Position numbers and translations under genes: made by a program | Notes under the pieces: generated by a model | The model's input: the letters and a program-made list of their open reading frames with translations, nothing else | Database searches by the model: none | What the model was told of the DNA's origin: nothing | NCBI GenBank assembly: GCA_002633025.1 | Contig: NMRB01000723.1 | Location: forward strand, 121,060 to 185,059 | DNA: 64,000 bases | Direction of reading: 5' to 3' | Origin: Notospermus geniculatus | Lineage: Eukaryota; Nemertea; Pilidiophora; Heteronemertea; Lineidae | In this document: positions 50,341 to 62,340 of the stretch, one piece after another | How the letters are laid out: each line of letters begins with the position of its first letter | Position numbering within the stretch: position 1 is the stretch's first letter

Positions 50341-50690
50341 AGTAGCTGCGATGTGGGAGATTTTGGTACCGTGATATGGCAGAGTTTGGTGCTGCGATGT
50401 GGCAGTCTTTGGTGCTGCAATGTGGCAGAGTTTGGTGCCGTGATGTGGTCGAGTTTGGTGCCGTGATGTGGTAGAGTTTGGTGCCGTGATGTGGCAGAGT
50501 TTGATGCCGCGATGTGGCAGAGTTTGGTGCCACGATGTGGCAGAGTTTTGTGCCGTGATGTGGCAGAGTTTGGTGCCGTGATGTGGCAGAGTTTGGTGCC
50601 GTGATGTGGCAGAGTTTTGTGCCGTAATGTCGCCGAATTTGGTGCGGTGATGTCGCCGAGTTCGGTGCGGTGATGTCGCAGTGTTTGGTT
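50341..50690. repeat. 23-bp minisatellite, about 15 copies
   Basis: Unit GATGTGGCAGAGTTTGGTGC plus CGT, degenerating at both ends. Confidence 0.92.
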
Positions 50691-51970
50691 TGTGATAAAA
50701 ATCCTTCCGTGCCGCAGGTGCTAAGTTAAAATCCTCTTAAGAATAAGACTGAACGAAATGAGCCGAACCTCCATTTCGTCGTCTCGTCTTGTAACCCGAA
50801 GTTAAAACATCATCATCGTCTTCATAATACGGTGAAATAAGACACTGCGGGCTTTATTTAGCCTTATCTCTATCTTTGAAGATCACTTTGATACAGAGTG
50901 CATCTTTCTCTTCGACTTGATTAGTCGGTAGTCTACAGTGTGTCCCAGAAAGAACGCAAATTAAAATGGAGTATGGTCAGTCCTTGGCCCCCCGCTGGTT
51001 ATAATACGGGTTATTTCATTGGTTCCGATCTCGGCGAAACCTTAGCTTTTTCTGAACAAGAAGCAGTTCATTGATTGGTTGGGCCGCTTACCTCTCGTGG
51101 TCAAGAATCGAACCAACTGCCCTTTGGTCACTAACACCAGCATCCACCGACAAGGCCTGACTGTTTACATACACACAGAATCTACCTTCACAACCAGCTT
51201 ATTTTCTCCAATCAACGGCTGGTAAATTGACCGATCATTACATGATATGATATCTCACCGCTTCTGGCGAAAATATCATCAACAATTCAATTGTTTCGTT
51301 TAGCGAGTGATTGTCTATCCGGCATTTTGAGTGAATCAGCTATAAATAAACTGTGAATCAGGGAAAGTGTAGTTTATTATCGTATTTGCAAGAAAACATT
51401 GATGATAATCCAGGGTTTGATGAAAAAAGTGAAAAGTTTCAATTTCTGAATGCCTGTGTAGGCCTAGCCCTTAACCCACCGGCCATGGATTTCGTTTATG
51501 CTGCCCTCTTTTGGCTATTCTGGCAAGACAGCGACTGCGTCAACACTGAATCAATGTTGTTGCAGTGGGTATTTTGACCAAATCCGCCACAGCCGGACGA
51601 AATCGTTCTATCGGCACCATCTCGACTTTTAATGATCATCTGATCTAATGACATTGGTTTATCAGAATAAATCTCTCAGTGAATTCAATTTAATTTTTCT
51701 GATGTCCTCGGCGCCGCAGTCATGTGAGTTGATTTTTGCGATGGAATTACGTCCTGATCGATTCTTGTCAGAGGATTTATCAGCGCCGAGGTTGACGCAT
51801 CATAACACTCCTTGGATTTGTTTACAAGTCATAGAAAATTGATGAGCCAAATGCGACCTTTGGCCCTCTTTAACTGTTCTGTATTTCGCGGAGGCTGTTG
51901 CAGTGTTGAGGTCGAGGATGCCCATGCCTGACTTTCGTCCCACGTCTCAATTGTTTACATACTTTTCAAC
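50691..51970. other. No gene recognised
   Basis: Short frames only; AT-rich in the right half. Confidence 0.4.
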
Positions 51971-51974
51971 GACG

Positions 51975-52145
51975 AACCTGCCGAACTACCGCTAGGAGGC
52001 GCTGTGAGCGGTTGTACCTTTTTACGACGTCTCGTCCGCGTTGCACTGCGTCATAGACGTCGTGACGCGACGACATTGCGTTAATTTGCTCTGTTTTTGA
52101 CGTCTTCGGTACACCGCTCGAAACGCCGACCTGGTGGGATAAAAG
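51975..52145 (+). repeat. Family H repeat, copy 1
   Basis: GGAGGCGCTGTGAGCGGTTG, CGACGTCTCGTCCGCGTTGC, GACGTCGTGACGCGACG. The same text is at 55225-55385 and, inverted, at 52605-52742. Confidence 0.75.
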
Positions 52146-52604
52146 TTGTGCGTGTTCCTCATTGGGGAACACAGAGAAATCAGTTACTCTCTGTTACCCA
52201 AACAAAACGAAGGGAGACACTGAGAAACCGGAACACTTTGGTACATTACATCGTTCACAGCCATGAATTCCAATGCGTCGATGAACAAGAAAGCCTAAAC
52301 AAGCACTTTAATAATCACCATTCCATAAATCCAGCAAATTTAATGACGTCATGAAAATTGACCTCGCGTTTCGATCTGTCGTTTATTTCTTTGCAATGTT
52401 ATCAACACTTGCTGAGCTCGTGTGATCTACCTCTACAGTCAACGTGATAATCTATCTGTGTCTCTTTGAACATCATGCCAGTCAATAAACATGGTGGGCT
52501 CAGTCAATAATATGGCGTTGTCTGCGAGTTGTATGCAATTCTGAAGAGGATAGTTCATTCCCACTCCACCCTTTCTCAATGAGACACCCGCGTAACTTTT
52601 TATC
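52146..52604. other. SINE-body remnant, otherwise nothing
   Basis: GTTCCTCATTGGGGAACACA and GAGACACTGAGAAACCGGAA match family D loosely. Confidence 0.45.
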
Positions 52605-52742
52605 CCGACAGGGCGGCGCTGTTAGCGGTGCGACAGTGAAATGTCGCGTCACGGCGTCCTTGACGCAGTGCAACACGGACGAGACGTCGGAAGAAAGTAC
52701 AACCGCTCACAGCGCCTCCTAGTGGCGGTACTCAACAAATTC
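52605..52742 (-). repeat. Family H repeat, copy 2 (inverted)
   Basis: Inverse of copies 1 and 3: TTATCCCGACAGGGCGGCGC ... ACAACCGCTCACAGCGCCTC. Confidence 0.75.
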
Positions 52743-53337
52743 CTCATTCAAACTCTGCAGCCTAACCTAACTCCAGACATAACCGTTGAGGGACGATAGA
52801 AATTTAGGAAGGCTAAGCCGAATTCTTTTCTACCCATATATCGCCTAATGTTCGGTTTGTCCAGTGCAGCATCCGATAAAATCCGAATGGCCACATTTTA
52901 TCATGAGACACGTCAACTCAGTTCAGTCTTATCTTGGAGGTTTTTTATGAGTGGACAGTTTGTTTCCACTGGCAACAATAGTCAGCAGCCATCATTTGGA
53001 GTTTTTCACGCCTGACCGACTCTTCCTTGATAAGAGACACGACTGCGTTTCATTCAAATCACGTCAGACTGTGCTACAGACGGGGTGATTTGATATTAGG
53101 GAGGTTTCGCAAATCTGACGAAAAACGAAGTACGAAATACGGAATTGAACTTCATTTCCAGGAGCTAATGCATTTCTGGAGATGGTTGGTACCACAAATG
53201 TCCCTGCTGCCAGTGCGCCTTTCAGCGTGTCATGTAAGACCGAGAGAGTTATGGTACATCTTGAATTTTAATAATTCCCCACTTCGTGTCTACGAAATGG
53301 AAACGAAAGATAAATTTCAAAGTTTAATATACACCGT
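52743..53337. other. No gene recognised
   Basis: An open frame at 53027-53359 (110 codons) has no recognisable domain. Confidence 0.4.
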
Positions 53338-53520
53338 GGGCCGTATTCATAAAGGGTGATCATCGCACGATTAGCCTAGACGCGGACAACTTTTGTACGC
53401 TGGTTAAAACAGGTTTGTACGCGTGTGGATAAACACCCTTGATGATCGCAATTCACAACAGGAGATGATCGGCCGTTTATCTGTCCGCGTCTAACTTCCC
53501 GCTTAATCACCGATTTTCTN
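53338..53520. repeat. Hairpin element of the GGGCCGTATTCATAAA family, with gap
   Basis: Begins GGGCCGTATTCATAAAGGGT and GATCATCGCA, with inner arms TTAGCCTAGACGCGGAC / GTCCGCGTCTAA. N at 53520 ends it, so the right terminus is lost. Related to 13985-14122. Confidence 0.7.
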
Positions 53521-55224
53521 GGACATCCGGACAGCGAAACCGAGGCCAGCCGAGCCGACCCCAACCAGTTATGAATCGAAAGCACTTCCGACTGAACATC
53601 AACAATACAACGTGACTGACGGAGGATGACGTCACTTGAACGCTAGCCAATAAAACCCCTGCAATATAAAAGCGACGCTGTGATAGGCCGATTATGCATT
53701 CATTGGCATATTGAAATTCGATGGAGGTTTTTGGTGTGGCGCCACACGGTCTGGGAGACATCGCAAACTGGCGTTTTGAACCAATAACGGGAGACAATCT
53801 GAGAGTCGTTCTCTCGGGTAAAGCGTTTTCGATGTAATACCAGCTCGGCTCAGTGCTTCACGGGACCCGAGGAGACTTTTTTTTGCCTCAGAAACTCACT
53901 ACATGTTTTTAACAGCAGAGGAGTGAATTGCAGACCTCTCGGGTACTCGCTTATCGACGAAACGCCCCGCCATGATGAACATCACAGGCTGTCCTCGAAC
54001 GACTGAACGACAGATCTGTCCTTGTTCATTGTCTCGTGCTTATAATACTCAGTTCATGGACGAAAGTTCAAGGTTATTGAGGAGGTCAAGGTTATTGAGA
54101 AGGTCAAGGTGAACTTGAGGGATGAACCCCTTCAGGATGTCCCTCCATGTTGTTAGCCCAATCCTCTCGTGTTAATGACAAGTTATTGAGGTGGGAAATG
54201 TTTGAGGGCCGTGCTGCCTCGGAATGTCTAGGATTCACCGAGGATTTTATCTTATAATCCTACCGTGATCCGGACCTTATTTTGCCAAGACGAAGGATAT
54301 CGTGTTTTCGTACCCTTTACATGATACCAGTAGTTCTCGTCTGCAGTGATATGAAAATGTGATCTTAGCCCGAATCAAACTGTAGAGGTCTCTGACGTGT
54401 GTAAGTATGCCAGTATCCAAGTGAAGGAAAGAGACGTCAGGACTTTGCAGGTGGCAGCACTGTCGGTAAAATGAATTCTGATTTGATACTCGCCACGCCA
54501 TCTGGAATCTGACAATGAGTTTGAGGGACTCACGGTGTGGGAAAAAATATTCATTCTTTTAGACATAGCGACGAAAAGGATTGTGATCTATGCACATAAA
54601 CTGGCCTTCTCATGATACCACAGATATTGAAATGGTGGATTCAAGAAAATCTACATGTTGGCCCACTTTGAAACGCACCATTCTTCTGCAGAACACCACA
54701 GCAATGATATTATGCAGGGGGAGTGTGACTCCTCTTGGAACTGCCGCCATTCCAACCATCGTTCACATGTGAAACAGTGATGCTGTACTCTGATTCCTCC
54801 CGCCGCTAAAAGATTTGGAGCAGGAAGATTGGTAGGCCTACATTTTCAGTCAATAATCAAGACAGAATTTCCTTCCAAAGGATATCATAGGACATTTCGA
54901 TTTGTCATCACTTTTCAGCCAAGAGCACATTTTATGACCTACCTCAGGGAGCAGCCAGTGGTGAGGAGCAATCATGTCATGTGACTGATTGTAAGATTGG
55001 GGTTATTTGCTTGGTTGGTTGTGTTCCCGTTCACACGACATTGTCGCCATCTATCTTCTAGAAAACGAACGAACAAAGTGATGTCAAGCCATGCAAGTCG
55101 GTTCTTCATCAGAAGGATCTGTCTCTGCCAGTAGAAAAAGAGCCGTGGGTGATGACATCAGAGGTACCCCACCCAAAATCAACTTCAAACTACATGTAGG
55201 CCTATTTGCCTTTAAAAATCTGTA
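53521..55224. other. No gene; short tandem repeats
   Basis: CCAAT plus ATATAAAAG near 53648-53672 is promoter-like but has no gene beside it. 54068-54112 has repeated GAGGTCAAGGTTATT. Frames are short. Confidence 0.4.
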
Positions 55225-55385
55225 GCAAACTCCCACCACTTGGAGGCGCTGTGGGCCGTTGAAACTTTTTTCGACGCCTCGTCCGTGTTGCACTGCGCCA
55301 AGGACGTCGTGACGCGACGTTTTTGCACTGCGTGACGCGACGTTTTTAAAGCCGGTCGCAGCGCCGCCCTGTCGGGATAAAACGT
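55225..55385 (+). repeat. Family H repeat, copy 3
   Basis: GGAGGCGCTGTGGGCCGTTG, CGTCCGTGTTGCACTGCG, with a local duplication of GCACTGCGTGACGCGACGTT, ending GCGCCGCCCTGTCGGGATAA. Confidence 0.75.
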
Positions 55386-56080
55386 CATTCGGGTTCCTCA
55401 CTTCCAGCGCCATCCGGTTTTTGGGACGTAAACTAGACATGGAACTGGTCACCAAGGATTTTTACCCGTTAGATAGTCCACTTTGATTGATTGATTAATT
55501 GATTGATTGATTGATTTCTGGCTTGATTTTCTCTCAAGAGGAATCACCGGGCCACCTCTTTTTGAAAAACTACTCTTCCCCTTTTTTCTGACACCGAGGT
55601 AAAATGCTACATGTAAACTGCAAAGAAATTGATGACTTCGTGCTGGTGTAAACTGACCTGAAATGTGGGACTTTACCAGCGTATAGGCCTAGGCCTAGGC
55701 TCAGTTATTTTCAAATGACGGGCCTTGATGACAACACTAATGCTGTATTACCTGTGTCTATGTACATAAACTGTGATGGTTCTGTATGTGTATATATACT
55801 GGGTGGTTCTGTACAAAAAAATGTGTTTTTATCCTGTAATTAGGCACAGTTTCTTTAGAATAATGTATAAAACTGTACAGCAATATAAATATACGTAAAA
55901 ACTGCACTTTGCTCCATAATAGTTGCCGGACAATGGAGGTCGCGTTGTGGTTGCCGATGTTGCCGATTTTTTCGGGGGCGGGGGCGTGTGCATTCGGGAT
56001 GTAAGAGAGCTCCCAGTGGCGCCATCATTAATGTGACTGCGACCTAATTGAAAATGGAAATAAGAGCCTCGTGAGTGAAG
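55386..56080. other. No gene; GATT microsatellite
   Basis: (GATT)n at about 55484-55517. GGCCTAGGCCTAGGC at 55686. Otherwise nothing recognised. Confidence 0.5.
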
Positions 56081-56085
56081 CACGT

Positions 56086-56215
56086 ACGCTACCATTGGTT
56101 GAATACTGTCACGTGACCAACTCAGGTAAACTCCGGTCCGTTGCTGGAGCGATTAACAGGGAACCATTGGTTGAGTGTTGTCACGTGGCCAAATCGGGCA
56201 GACAAAACGGTCCTG
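56086..56215. repeat. Two-copy CCAAT/E-box repeat
   Basis: ACCATTGGTTGAATACTGTC plus ACGTGACCA (56090) recurs about 73 bp later as CCATTGGTTGAGTGTTGTCA plus CGTGGCCA. Each joins an inverted CCAAT to a CACGTG E-box. Confidence 0.7.
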
Positions 56216-57589
56216 TGGGCTTGCACCGCGCCGCTCTGAGCAGATTAGGGTGTTCTTTGCTGCTTCAAGATTTTGTTGATGAAAGTTTGTGAGCGGCGCC
56301 TGTTGCTCACGCAAATACTGCGGCCATTCCGAACTACACATGTGCTGTTTAGAAGTTTGTTTCTCGTCGCTTCGACAGGGCGTTTCAGAGCACATCCTCG
56401 ACTCCAGGCGCCCGTCTGCCCACTACTGGCATTTTTTTGGGAAAACCCTGTGGACGGGTTATGTACGGCAACTGATTCACAATGATGCATCTTCACTCAT
56501 CAGCAATAAACACGAATTTTGTAACTTTGTTGTTGTTCTGTTATTCCTCAGTTTATCCATGGACCATCGGTTGATATCTCCAAGACCATGGTTAGGCCTA
56601 CCATTTTAATCTAATTTTTTTCGTACGCATGTCTACAGACCCCTCAGACTAGGTTACAAAGCTACTGAGCAGCTAAGTTGAGATAGCCTCTTCCATACTT
56701 TCCAGGGCCAATTATGCTGTGGCTTCTACCCTGACGGAAAATCTAATACAAATTCAAAAACTCGGTTACAAAAGTCGCCCATATCTTGACATGACAGGAT
56801 TTCTTTATTCTAGTGTAGTGGGATTTAGCACTTGTGGGTGGGTGGTGGCCAAGTCCAGTCAGGCCAAAAGAATAGAATACATGTGGTGAGAGAGGGTGGA
56901 CAGGTTGTTGCCGAACTACCGCATTTATAAAAGAATGGGCCGCAAGGGCGTAGGCTGGGGGGGGGGGTGCACAGGGCAGTGAGAGAGTTCCGCTCTGGCA
57001 AGCAGAAAAAAATCAACCCTGTAATCATGTAGATTTTGGCTAAGAATAGTGCTGAAATCACGTCTCAGAGCATCCAGATTCCAAAATTTTCGGGGGGAGG
57101 ACCCCTAGACCCCCTCCAGAACACACCTTTCTTACTTTTCAGCATTACTGTGAAACTTCATGCCTACACCAGCTGCATGAGTTCCGCTTGTGCAAAATTG
57201 TGCACCTCCCCAGGCTCAGACCAGCCTAGCCCATTGGGCCGTTTTTGTCCAGTGATTTCGCGTACGAAAATTATAAATTCATTATTAGAATGGTAACCGT
57301 TCATTATTAGAATGGCAACCAGGGGGCCACTAAGGCAGAGATAGACCTATACCCCACAAGCGGATGTTTTGTTACACGTCCATATATTTTCTGAAATTTC
57401 GAAAGACGGACTCGATAACTTTGAAAGGCGTCAATCGATTTGAAGAAGTGATTGTACAGCGTTTTTACTCGGCCATGTTCAATCTCAAGCATTCTGTTAT
57501 CTAATCAGTTCTAATCACAAGAATGAAAAGAATGTTGTCATTGTGTCTAGACAGTGGCCGAAATAATCGTCCATAAAGCCCCTGTCACA
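56216..57589. other. No gene recognised
   Basis: A 22-bp direct duplication TTCATTATTAGAATGG occurs near 57277 and 57300. Frames are unremarkable. Confidence 0.4.
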
Positions 57590-57977
57590 CTGTGGCGACG
57601 CGGATGTCAGGTCGACCTTGCGATGGCACAGAACAGGCGCAGACTGACTTTTCCGGATCACTTTGCGCCTGAGGCACGATCAGTCGCCGATCTGGTGTGA
57701 CATGACTGCAGTTGTGTCTCAGTTACGACGATCGCGATCAGTCGCCGACCAAAAAGATCACAAATCGCAAGAGTTGAACCAATTCAACTTCTGTGTCATC
57801 CCGACGGGCGGAATCCATTCGCAGGTGACCTGAACACGCTGCGCGCTGATGCTGCTTGTTCCACAATGATCGTATACACATTTTCGGTTTTGTGACCTGG
57901 CCATGATTGCGACACATGATGCCGACTGTTCCGTCGTAACGCAGGCAATCGCAGTGTGACCTGACATCCGCATCGGG
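57590..57977. repeat. Foldback element, GTCACACTG ends
   Basis: CTGTCACACTG...CGCGGATGTCAGGTCGAC at the left is answered at the right by CAGTGTGACCTGACATCCGC. The interior has repeated CGATCAGTCGCCGA. Non-coding. Confidence 0.65.
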
Positions 57978-58009
57978 CGAATCCCCGCGAACTAGATATA
58001 TGACAAGGT

Positions 58010-58895
58010 GTATCGACTCGAGCGGTTGCACATGCAACTTTTCATATGCAACTTCATGCAATATTGTTGGATAAATCTGATGCGACAAAAAGTTACATCA
58101 AAGTTGCATGTGTAAACGGACATGCAACTTGTTGCAACTACCTACTGCAATTTGTTGCAAATTTAAGGGCGGTTTACACTAGGTTGCACCAAGTTGCAAG
58201 TTGCAGCAACTTGCAACTTGTTGCAAACTATACCTGGGGCGGTTTACACAAAGAAAAATCGATGCAACATCCAGCGTGATTGAGTTGCAACAAGTTGCAT
58301 GCCCGTTTAGCCTACACATGCAACTTTTATGAAACTTTTTGGTCTCATCAGGTTTATGCAACAAGTTGCATGAAGTTGCATATGAAAAGTTGCATGTGTA
58401 AACGGGCCTTTAGGATCCAGATCTTATTTTTTGGTGAAGTTGCAACAAGTTGCACGTCAATGGCCAATACAGCAAAAAATCATGTGATTTGTACTAAAGC
58501 CCAAATGGCTGCTGAACAAAGCAAGAAGGCGAAGTCGGCACCACTGGCCCAGTTTGCATCGACATCAGAGGCAGAAAATATGCTCATTGAAAACCTCGAG
58601 AAATCCCATGCCTCTGCAACAACGAATAAATTTTTAGTATAAGTATAGCTCGTGAGCTCCTCACTAATGCTTCACATTGTTCATTTTCATATTTAACAGC
58701 AATGAAGCTGCTACACAGCCAGCTTTTGCCTCCATTTTGCCTGATTTTCCTCCAGATGCCAGAGGATTCCCGCCATAATTCCTGCAACTTGTTGCGCACT
58801 TTTGCAGCTATGTGCAAACGTCACAGGTAGACTGCAACAAGTTGCAGGTTGCAGCAACTTGCAACTTGGTGCAAACTAGTGTAAACCCCCATTCA
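58010..58895. mobile_element. TTGCAAC-rich nested foldback elements
   Basis: About 58020-58140 and 58290-58415 are reverse complements (CATGCAACTTTTCATATGCA; TTGCATGTGTAAACGG). A second pair, about 58165-58215 and 58830-58893, is reverse complement (GGTTTACACTAGNTTGCACC). Inside, 58473-58641 holds a short frame (MAAEQSKKAKSAPLAQ onward) that may be a transposase scrap; no domain is certain. Confidence 0.7.
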
Positions 58896-59189
58896 GTTCA
58901 ATTTGACTGCTGGTTTTTTTTCATCGTATGGGTGCACTTGTTCTTACTCGTCATATTGAATCTCAAGTGCCCTGTTATCAGGCGAGTTCTAACTGCATTT
59001 ATCAAAAAGATAGTTGTCATTGTCTCGATCTAAGGATGTGCCGGCTGGCACGAATGCCCATAAACTATATGATATACATGTAACATCGATTCGGTTCATT
59101 TTGATTACTGGGTAAATATTTTTCATCGTTTGACCAAGTAAAACAAAAGGTGAAAGTTGATCCGCCAAGAAACTGAATTAAACCATGTA
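58896..59189. other. No gene recognised
   Basis: AT-rich spacer. Confidence 0.4.
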
Positions 59190-59360
59190 ATGTTCCTCCC
59201 GGTGTAACATCTGTCAGTGTTTCTGTGTCTGAATGTACCTTCTCATTTGACTGCCCTTCTGAAAGGTCATGGTCTCTCCAGCTGTCTAATGTCACTTCGT
59301 TCTCAAGAAAACACGGAAAAATGTGGAACATTGTCAGATATTACACCGGAAATTCTCATC
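59190..59360. mobile_element. SINE-body fragment (family D)
   Basis: CGGTGTAACATCTGTCAGTG, TGTTTCTGTGTC and AAGGTCATGGTCTCTCCAGC match the family-D body; the head is missing. Confidence 0.55.
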
Positions 59361-59509
59361 GGAACCCACAGAACTACCCACAGGCCTACCTCTTTCAACG
59401 GCTGCTGATACAACTCACGATCAGTCGTGATGTCATACATAAAGGGAGCAGTCCATGTAGGCCTACTAGTATCTGGACCTCTGACGCTGACAGTGAAATA
59501 ACACGCGAT

Positions 59510-59796
59510 GACGTACAGTACCTGGCACAATTGACCTCCCTAAATCCGCGTACCTTCCCCGTACGCGACGAGGAAGGTAGGCTTCAGTTCACCGCGTATG
59601 GTACGGGTACGTCACGCGTCGCTGTTGCGTGACGTCGGGGGAATGACGTTACGTCTTCACTGCATGCCTTCCATGACGCTGCGCCACGTCCTCGGAAGAT
59701 ACGAGGACGGTACGTGCATGACGCTGCATGTACATGTAGTATGCGGATGGTGCGCGGCGCGGAAGGGAGGTCAATTGTGCAAGGTACTGTACTAGT
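59510..59796. mobile_element. TIR element, 25-bp ends
   Basis: ACAGTACCTGGCACAATTGA plus CCTCC at the left and its inverse GGAGGTCAATTGTGCAAGGT plus ACTGT at the right. The 230-bp interior is unusually rich in ACGT/GACG (GTACGCGACG, TGACGTCGG). Confidence 0.75.
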
Positions 59797-60085
59797 ATTA
59801 TGAGGCAGGTGCGACGAAACGTTTTCTTTTTCCCCACATTTTTACGTCTATGATTCCCTATAAAATGATTGGTCTTGTTCAAGGTAGACAGAATTCTTGC
59901 CACTACTTGTTCGTCTTTCTTCGTCTTTCATGACGAAGATATCAGCGAAGACAAGTGACCAGGACGAAAAACAACGTGATCGATCTATTTTTAGGCACTT
60001 ACATGTAGATATGGTGTCATAATATGTATCCACGAATAATATTCCGACCTGTCATGCTCGCTCGAGATGCGTAGAAGTACGCATG
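59797..60085. other. No gene recognised
   Basis: Spacer between the TIR element and a possible promoter. Confidence 0.4.
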
Positions 60086-60089
60086 CGCA

Positions 60090-60207
60090 CGCATGTATAT
60101 ATACGCCCCACCCCAAACGGATCCACGATTTGTGCGAGTGGATTTCGGTTGCTGGCCAGGTATCTGCTTAAACTAGGAGGGATAATTTAAGAACCGGGAT
60201 AGTACAG
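60090..60207 (+). promoter_or_regulatory. Possible TATA promoter and 5' UTR exon of the TRIM-like gene
   Basis: GTATATATACGCCCC at about 60095 is TATA-like. About 30 bp on is a plausible start region, and the sequence runs to GTACAG|GTAGGC at 60207, a good donor (an alternative is GGCCAG|GTATCT near 60160). The TRIM-like coding exon at 63204 is preceded by TCTTTTACAG, a good acceptor only 5 bases before ACAACATG. A 3-kb 5' UTR intron is therefore plausible but untested. Confidence 0.4.
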
Positions 60208-60507
60208 GTAGGCATTCCTTTGTTGTTTGATTTGTAGTTTGTGGATTGATCTAATTTCAATTTAATACACAATAGAACCAGGATGACAAGATTACTTGAA
60301 AAAGCAACGAAATCTCATGTATATTCTTAAACTTTGGTTTCAGTTTGTTACGGTTTCCGATTCTATGAATGATCGGGAATTATCTTTTTGGTGGAGTATA
60401 TGTCTGTCTCCGTGTATCTATTAACATTTTCGTCTGTCACAAAGTTGTCTGTCACATTTCTACAAATTCACTTTTAATACCTATGAGACGTAGTACAGAC
60501 CTGGGCC

Positions 60508-60625
60508 CGGTTGCACAAAACTCACGCCAGCGCTAACTTGGTGTTAGCGCTAACTTTATGTTAAGTGACGTAAAAACCCTTTGTCTTTTTACGTCATTTA
60601 ACATAAAGTTAGCGCTAACATAGAG
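60508..60625. repeat. Hairpin element, 34-bp perfect arms (GGGCCCGGTTGCACAAAA end)
   Basis: GTTAGCGCTAACTTTATGTT onward at 60543-60576 is the exact inverse of 60586-60619, with a 9-bp loop. It follows GGGCCCGGTTGCACAAAACT. Confidence 0.85.
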
Positions 60626-60904
60626 GAACCATGTTCTTCCCTAGGAATGAAACCTTGCCAGTTCACTGGGCTCATCTTAAAGTACAGTGTCGATGTGATT
60701 GCGCGATTGATATGTGAAATTTGTTGTCTCAATATATCTTTAGTAAGCAATAGGAAACATGTACTAGCATCTAAAACACTCATAATATTCAGTCATACAA
60801 AGACTTATGCGATGTTGATTTCAATCTGCAAGAATGAGGGTCATGGCGATATTATGAGATACATAATGACATCTTAAATTTGATACCTCGGCCTTTGCTA
60901 TTGG

Positions 60905-61195
60905 TAGAATATGGAGTTTTCGCAAAACCCCCCCAAATGCCAACGCGAACGCCAAACCCATTGTTCGATGCCACGAACACCGAACAAAAGGACAGACGTT
61001 CGCGTAAACTTTACGTTTATTTGGGAATGCATGTAAAACACGTATAAATAGGCCTATCAGTACAGAGTTTTCGCAAAGCCCCCGAAACGCCAACGCGAAC
61101 GCCAATCCCATTGTTTGATGCCACGAAGAGAGCAGCGAACAATAGGATGGGCGTTCGCGTTGGCGTTTCGGGGGCTTTGCGAAAAAGCTCCTTAA
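60905..61195. repeat. GCCAACGCGAACGCCAA repeat, direct and inverted copies
   Basis: Direct copies at about 60912-60985 and 61067-61130 (TTTTCGCAAA, CCCCCNAAACGCCAACGCGA) and an inverted copy ending at 61190 (GCGTTGGCGTTTCGGGGGCT). The last two form a strong hairpin. Confidence 0.75.
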
Positions 61196-61458
61196 TATCA
61201 TGCGCAACGCATGGTGCGTAGCCCCTATATAGCGGCAATGAGTTTGCAAATTAAGGTGTTCACATGATGATTGTCAATATGCATGCAAACGCCATGTACA
61301 CTCATGCCAAAAAATGGACAGTGTTTTTTTTTACCCTGTACAGGAAGTGATGCATAATTTTGGGTTCTAGCTCAGATATATGGCCCTAAAACATCTCTTT
61401 TATACGTCGAAAAATCTCAAATTTCAGATTTTTGATATTTTCGATAATCTCGAACATC

Positions 61459-61650
61459 ATCAAAGTTAGCCAAGATTTTCAAACACTTTCTTCACCATAC
61501 TTCTTAGAATTCTCCATAGATTACAAAGTTAGCCAAGATTTTCAAACACTTTCTTCGCCATACTTCTTAGAATTTTCCATAGATTACAAAGTTAGCCAAG
61601 ATTTTCAAACACTTTCTTCGCCATACTTCTTAGAATTTTCCATAGATTAC
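61459..61650. repeat. 63-bp tandem repeat, 3 copies
   Basis: Unit AAAGTTAGCCAAGATTTTCA through TCTTAGAATTTTCCATAGAT. The length is divisible by three, which explains the 147-codon frame here. Confidence 0.88.
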
Positions 61651-62221
61651 ATGTATTTGAAAAGTCATGATTTCTTGTTAGAAACCCGTTTCTTATTTCA
61701 TATCTTGTTAAGAAAGCATGACAATAATTTTTTTCCAAGAAATTTTCTCTCTGACATGCAGGTGAGATGTTCTAGGGCCAGGTATCAAAGCTGCAACCCC
61801 ATCGTGTGCATACCTCAGCAACAGAAGACAAAAAACCGCTGTCCATTTATTTTTTGCCATGAGTATACTTCGTAAGGTACTTAGTCTGCAAAATAGAAGT
61901 GTAACCCCTTATAAGGACAATTTGTGACTTAGTTTTAGTCGTCCAAAAATTACCCGACTTACCAGTGACACTCAAAACGCCGCCAAGAGAGAAATTCGGC
62001 ACAACGTGACATCGACCCACTTTTAACCCATCAAAAAGCCCTCCTCCTCCCCCCCCAAAATACACTCATCCCCCATAGCACCGCCCAGGGTACAATATGC
62101 TAGTGTACTAAAAATAGGTGCAAGCGCACGGCGGGTTTATTTCAAGCCCGGGGACGACCCGGGTCTAAAAAACCCACTAATTTGGAATAGGTGGAAGTAC
62201 AGCTACTGAATGTCCTAAACT
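61651..62221. other. No gene recognised
   Basis: Sequence within the putative TRIM-like 5' UTR intron; a C-run lies at about 62040-62058. Confidence 0.4.
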
Positions 62222-62322
62222 ACCACGGCCATATTCATAAAAGGCCTAAGTGTGGCGCTTATCCTTTGTTCAACACAAAGGATAAGTGTCACACTTAGAC
62301 TGAAGTATCTTTCTGGGAATGG
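62222..62322. repeat. Hairpin element of the GGCCATATTCATAAA family
   Basis: CGGCCATATTCATAAAAGGC, inner arms CTAAGTGTGGCGCTTATCCT / AGGATAAGTGTCACACTTAG with a TTGTTCAACACAA centre. The right end is degraded to GGGAATGGCCCC. Relative of 22452-22552. Confidence 0.78.
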
Positions 62323-62340
62323 CCCCTCGCCGAGTAATCA

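Noticed and set aside
58280-58642. 120-codon open frame as a host gene
   Set aside because: Lies between foldback arms of a mobile element; at best a transposase scrap.
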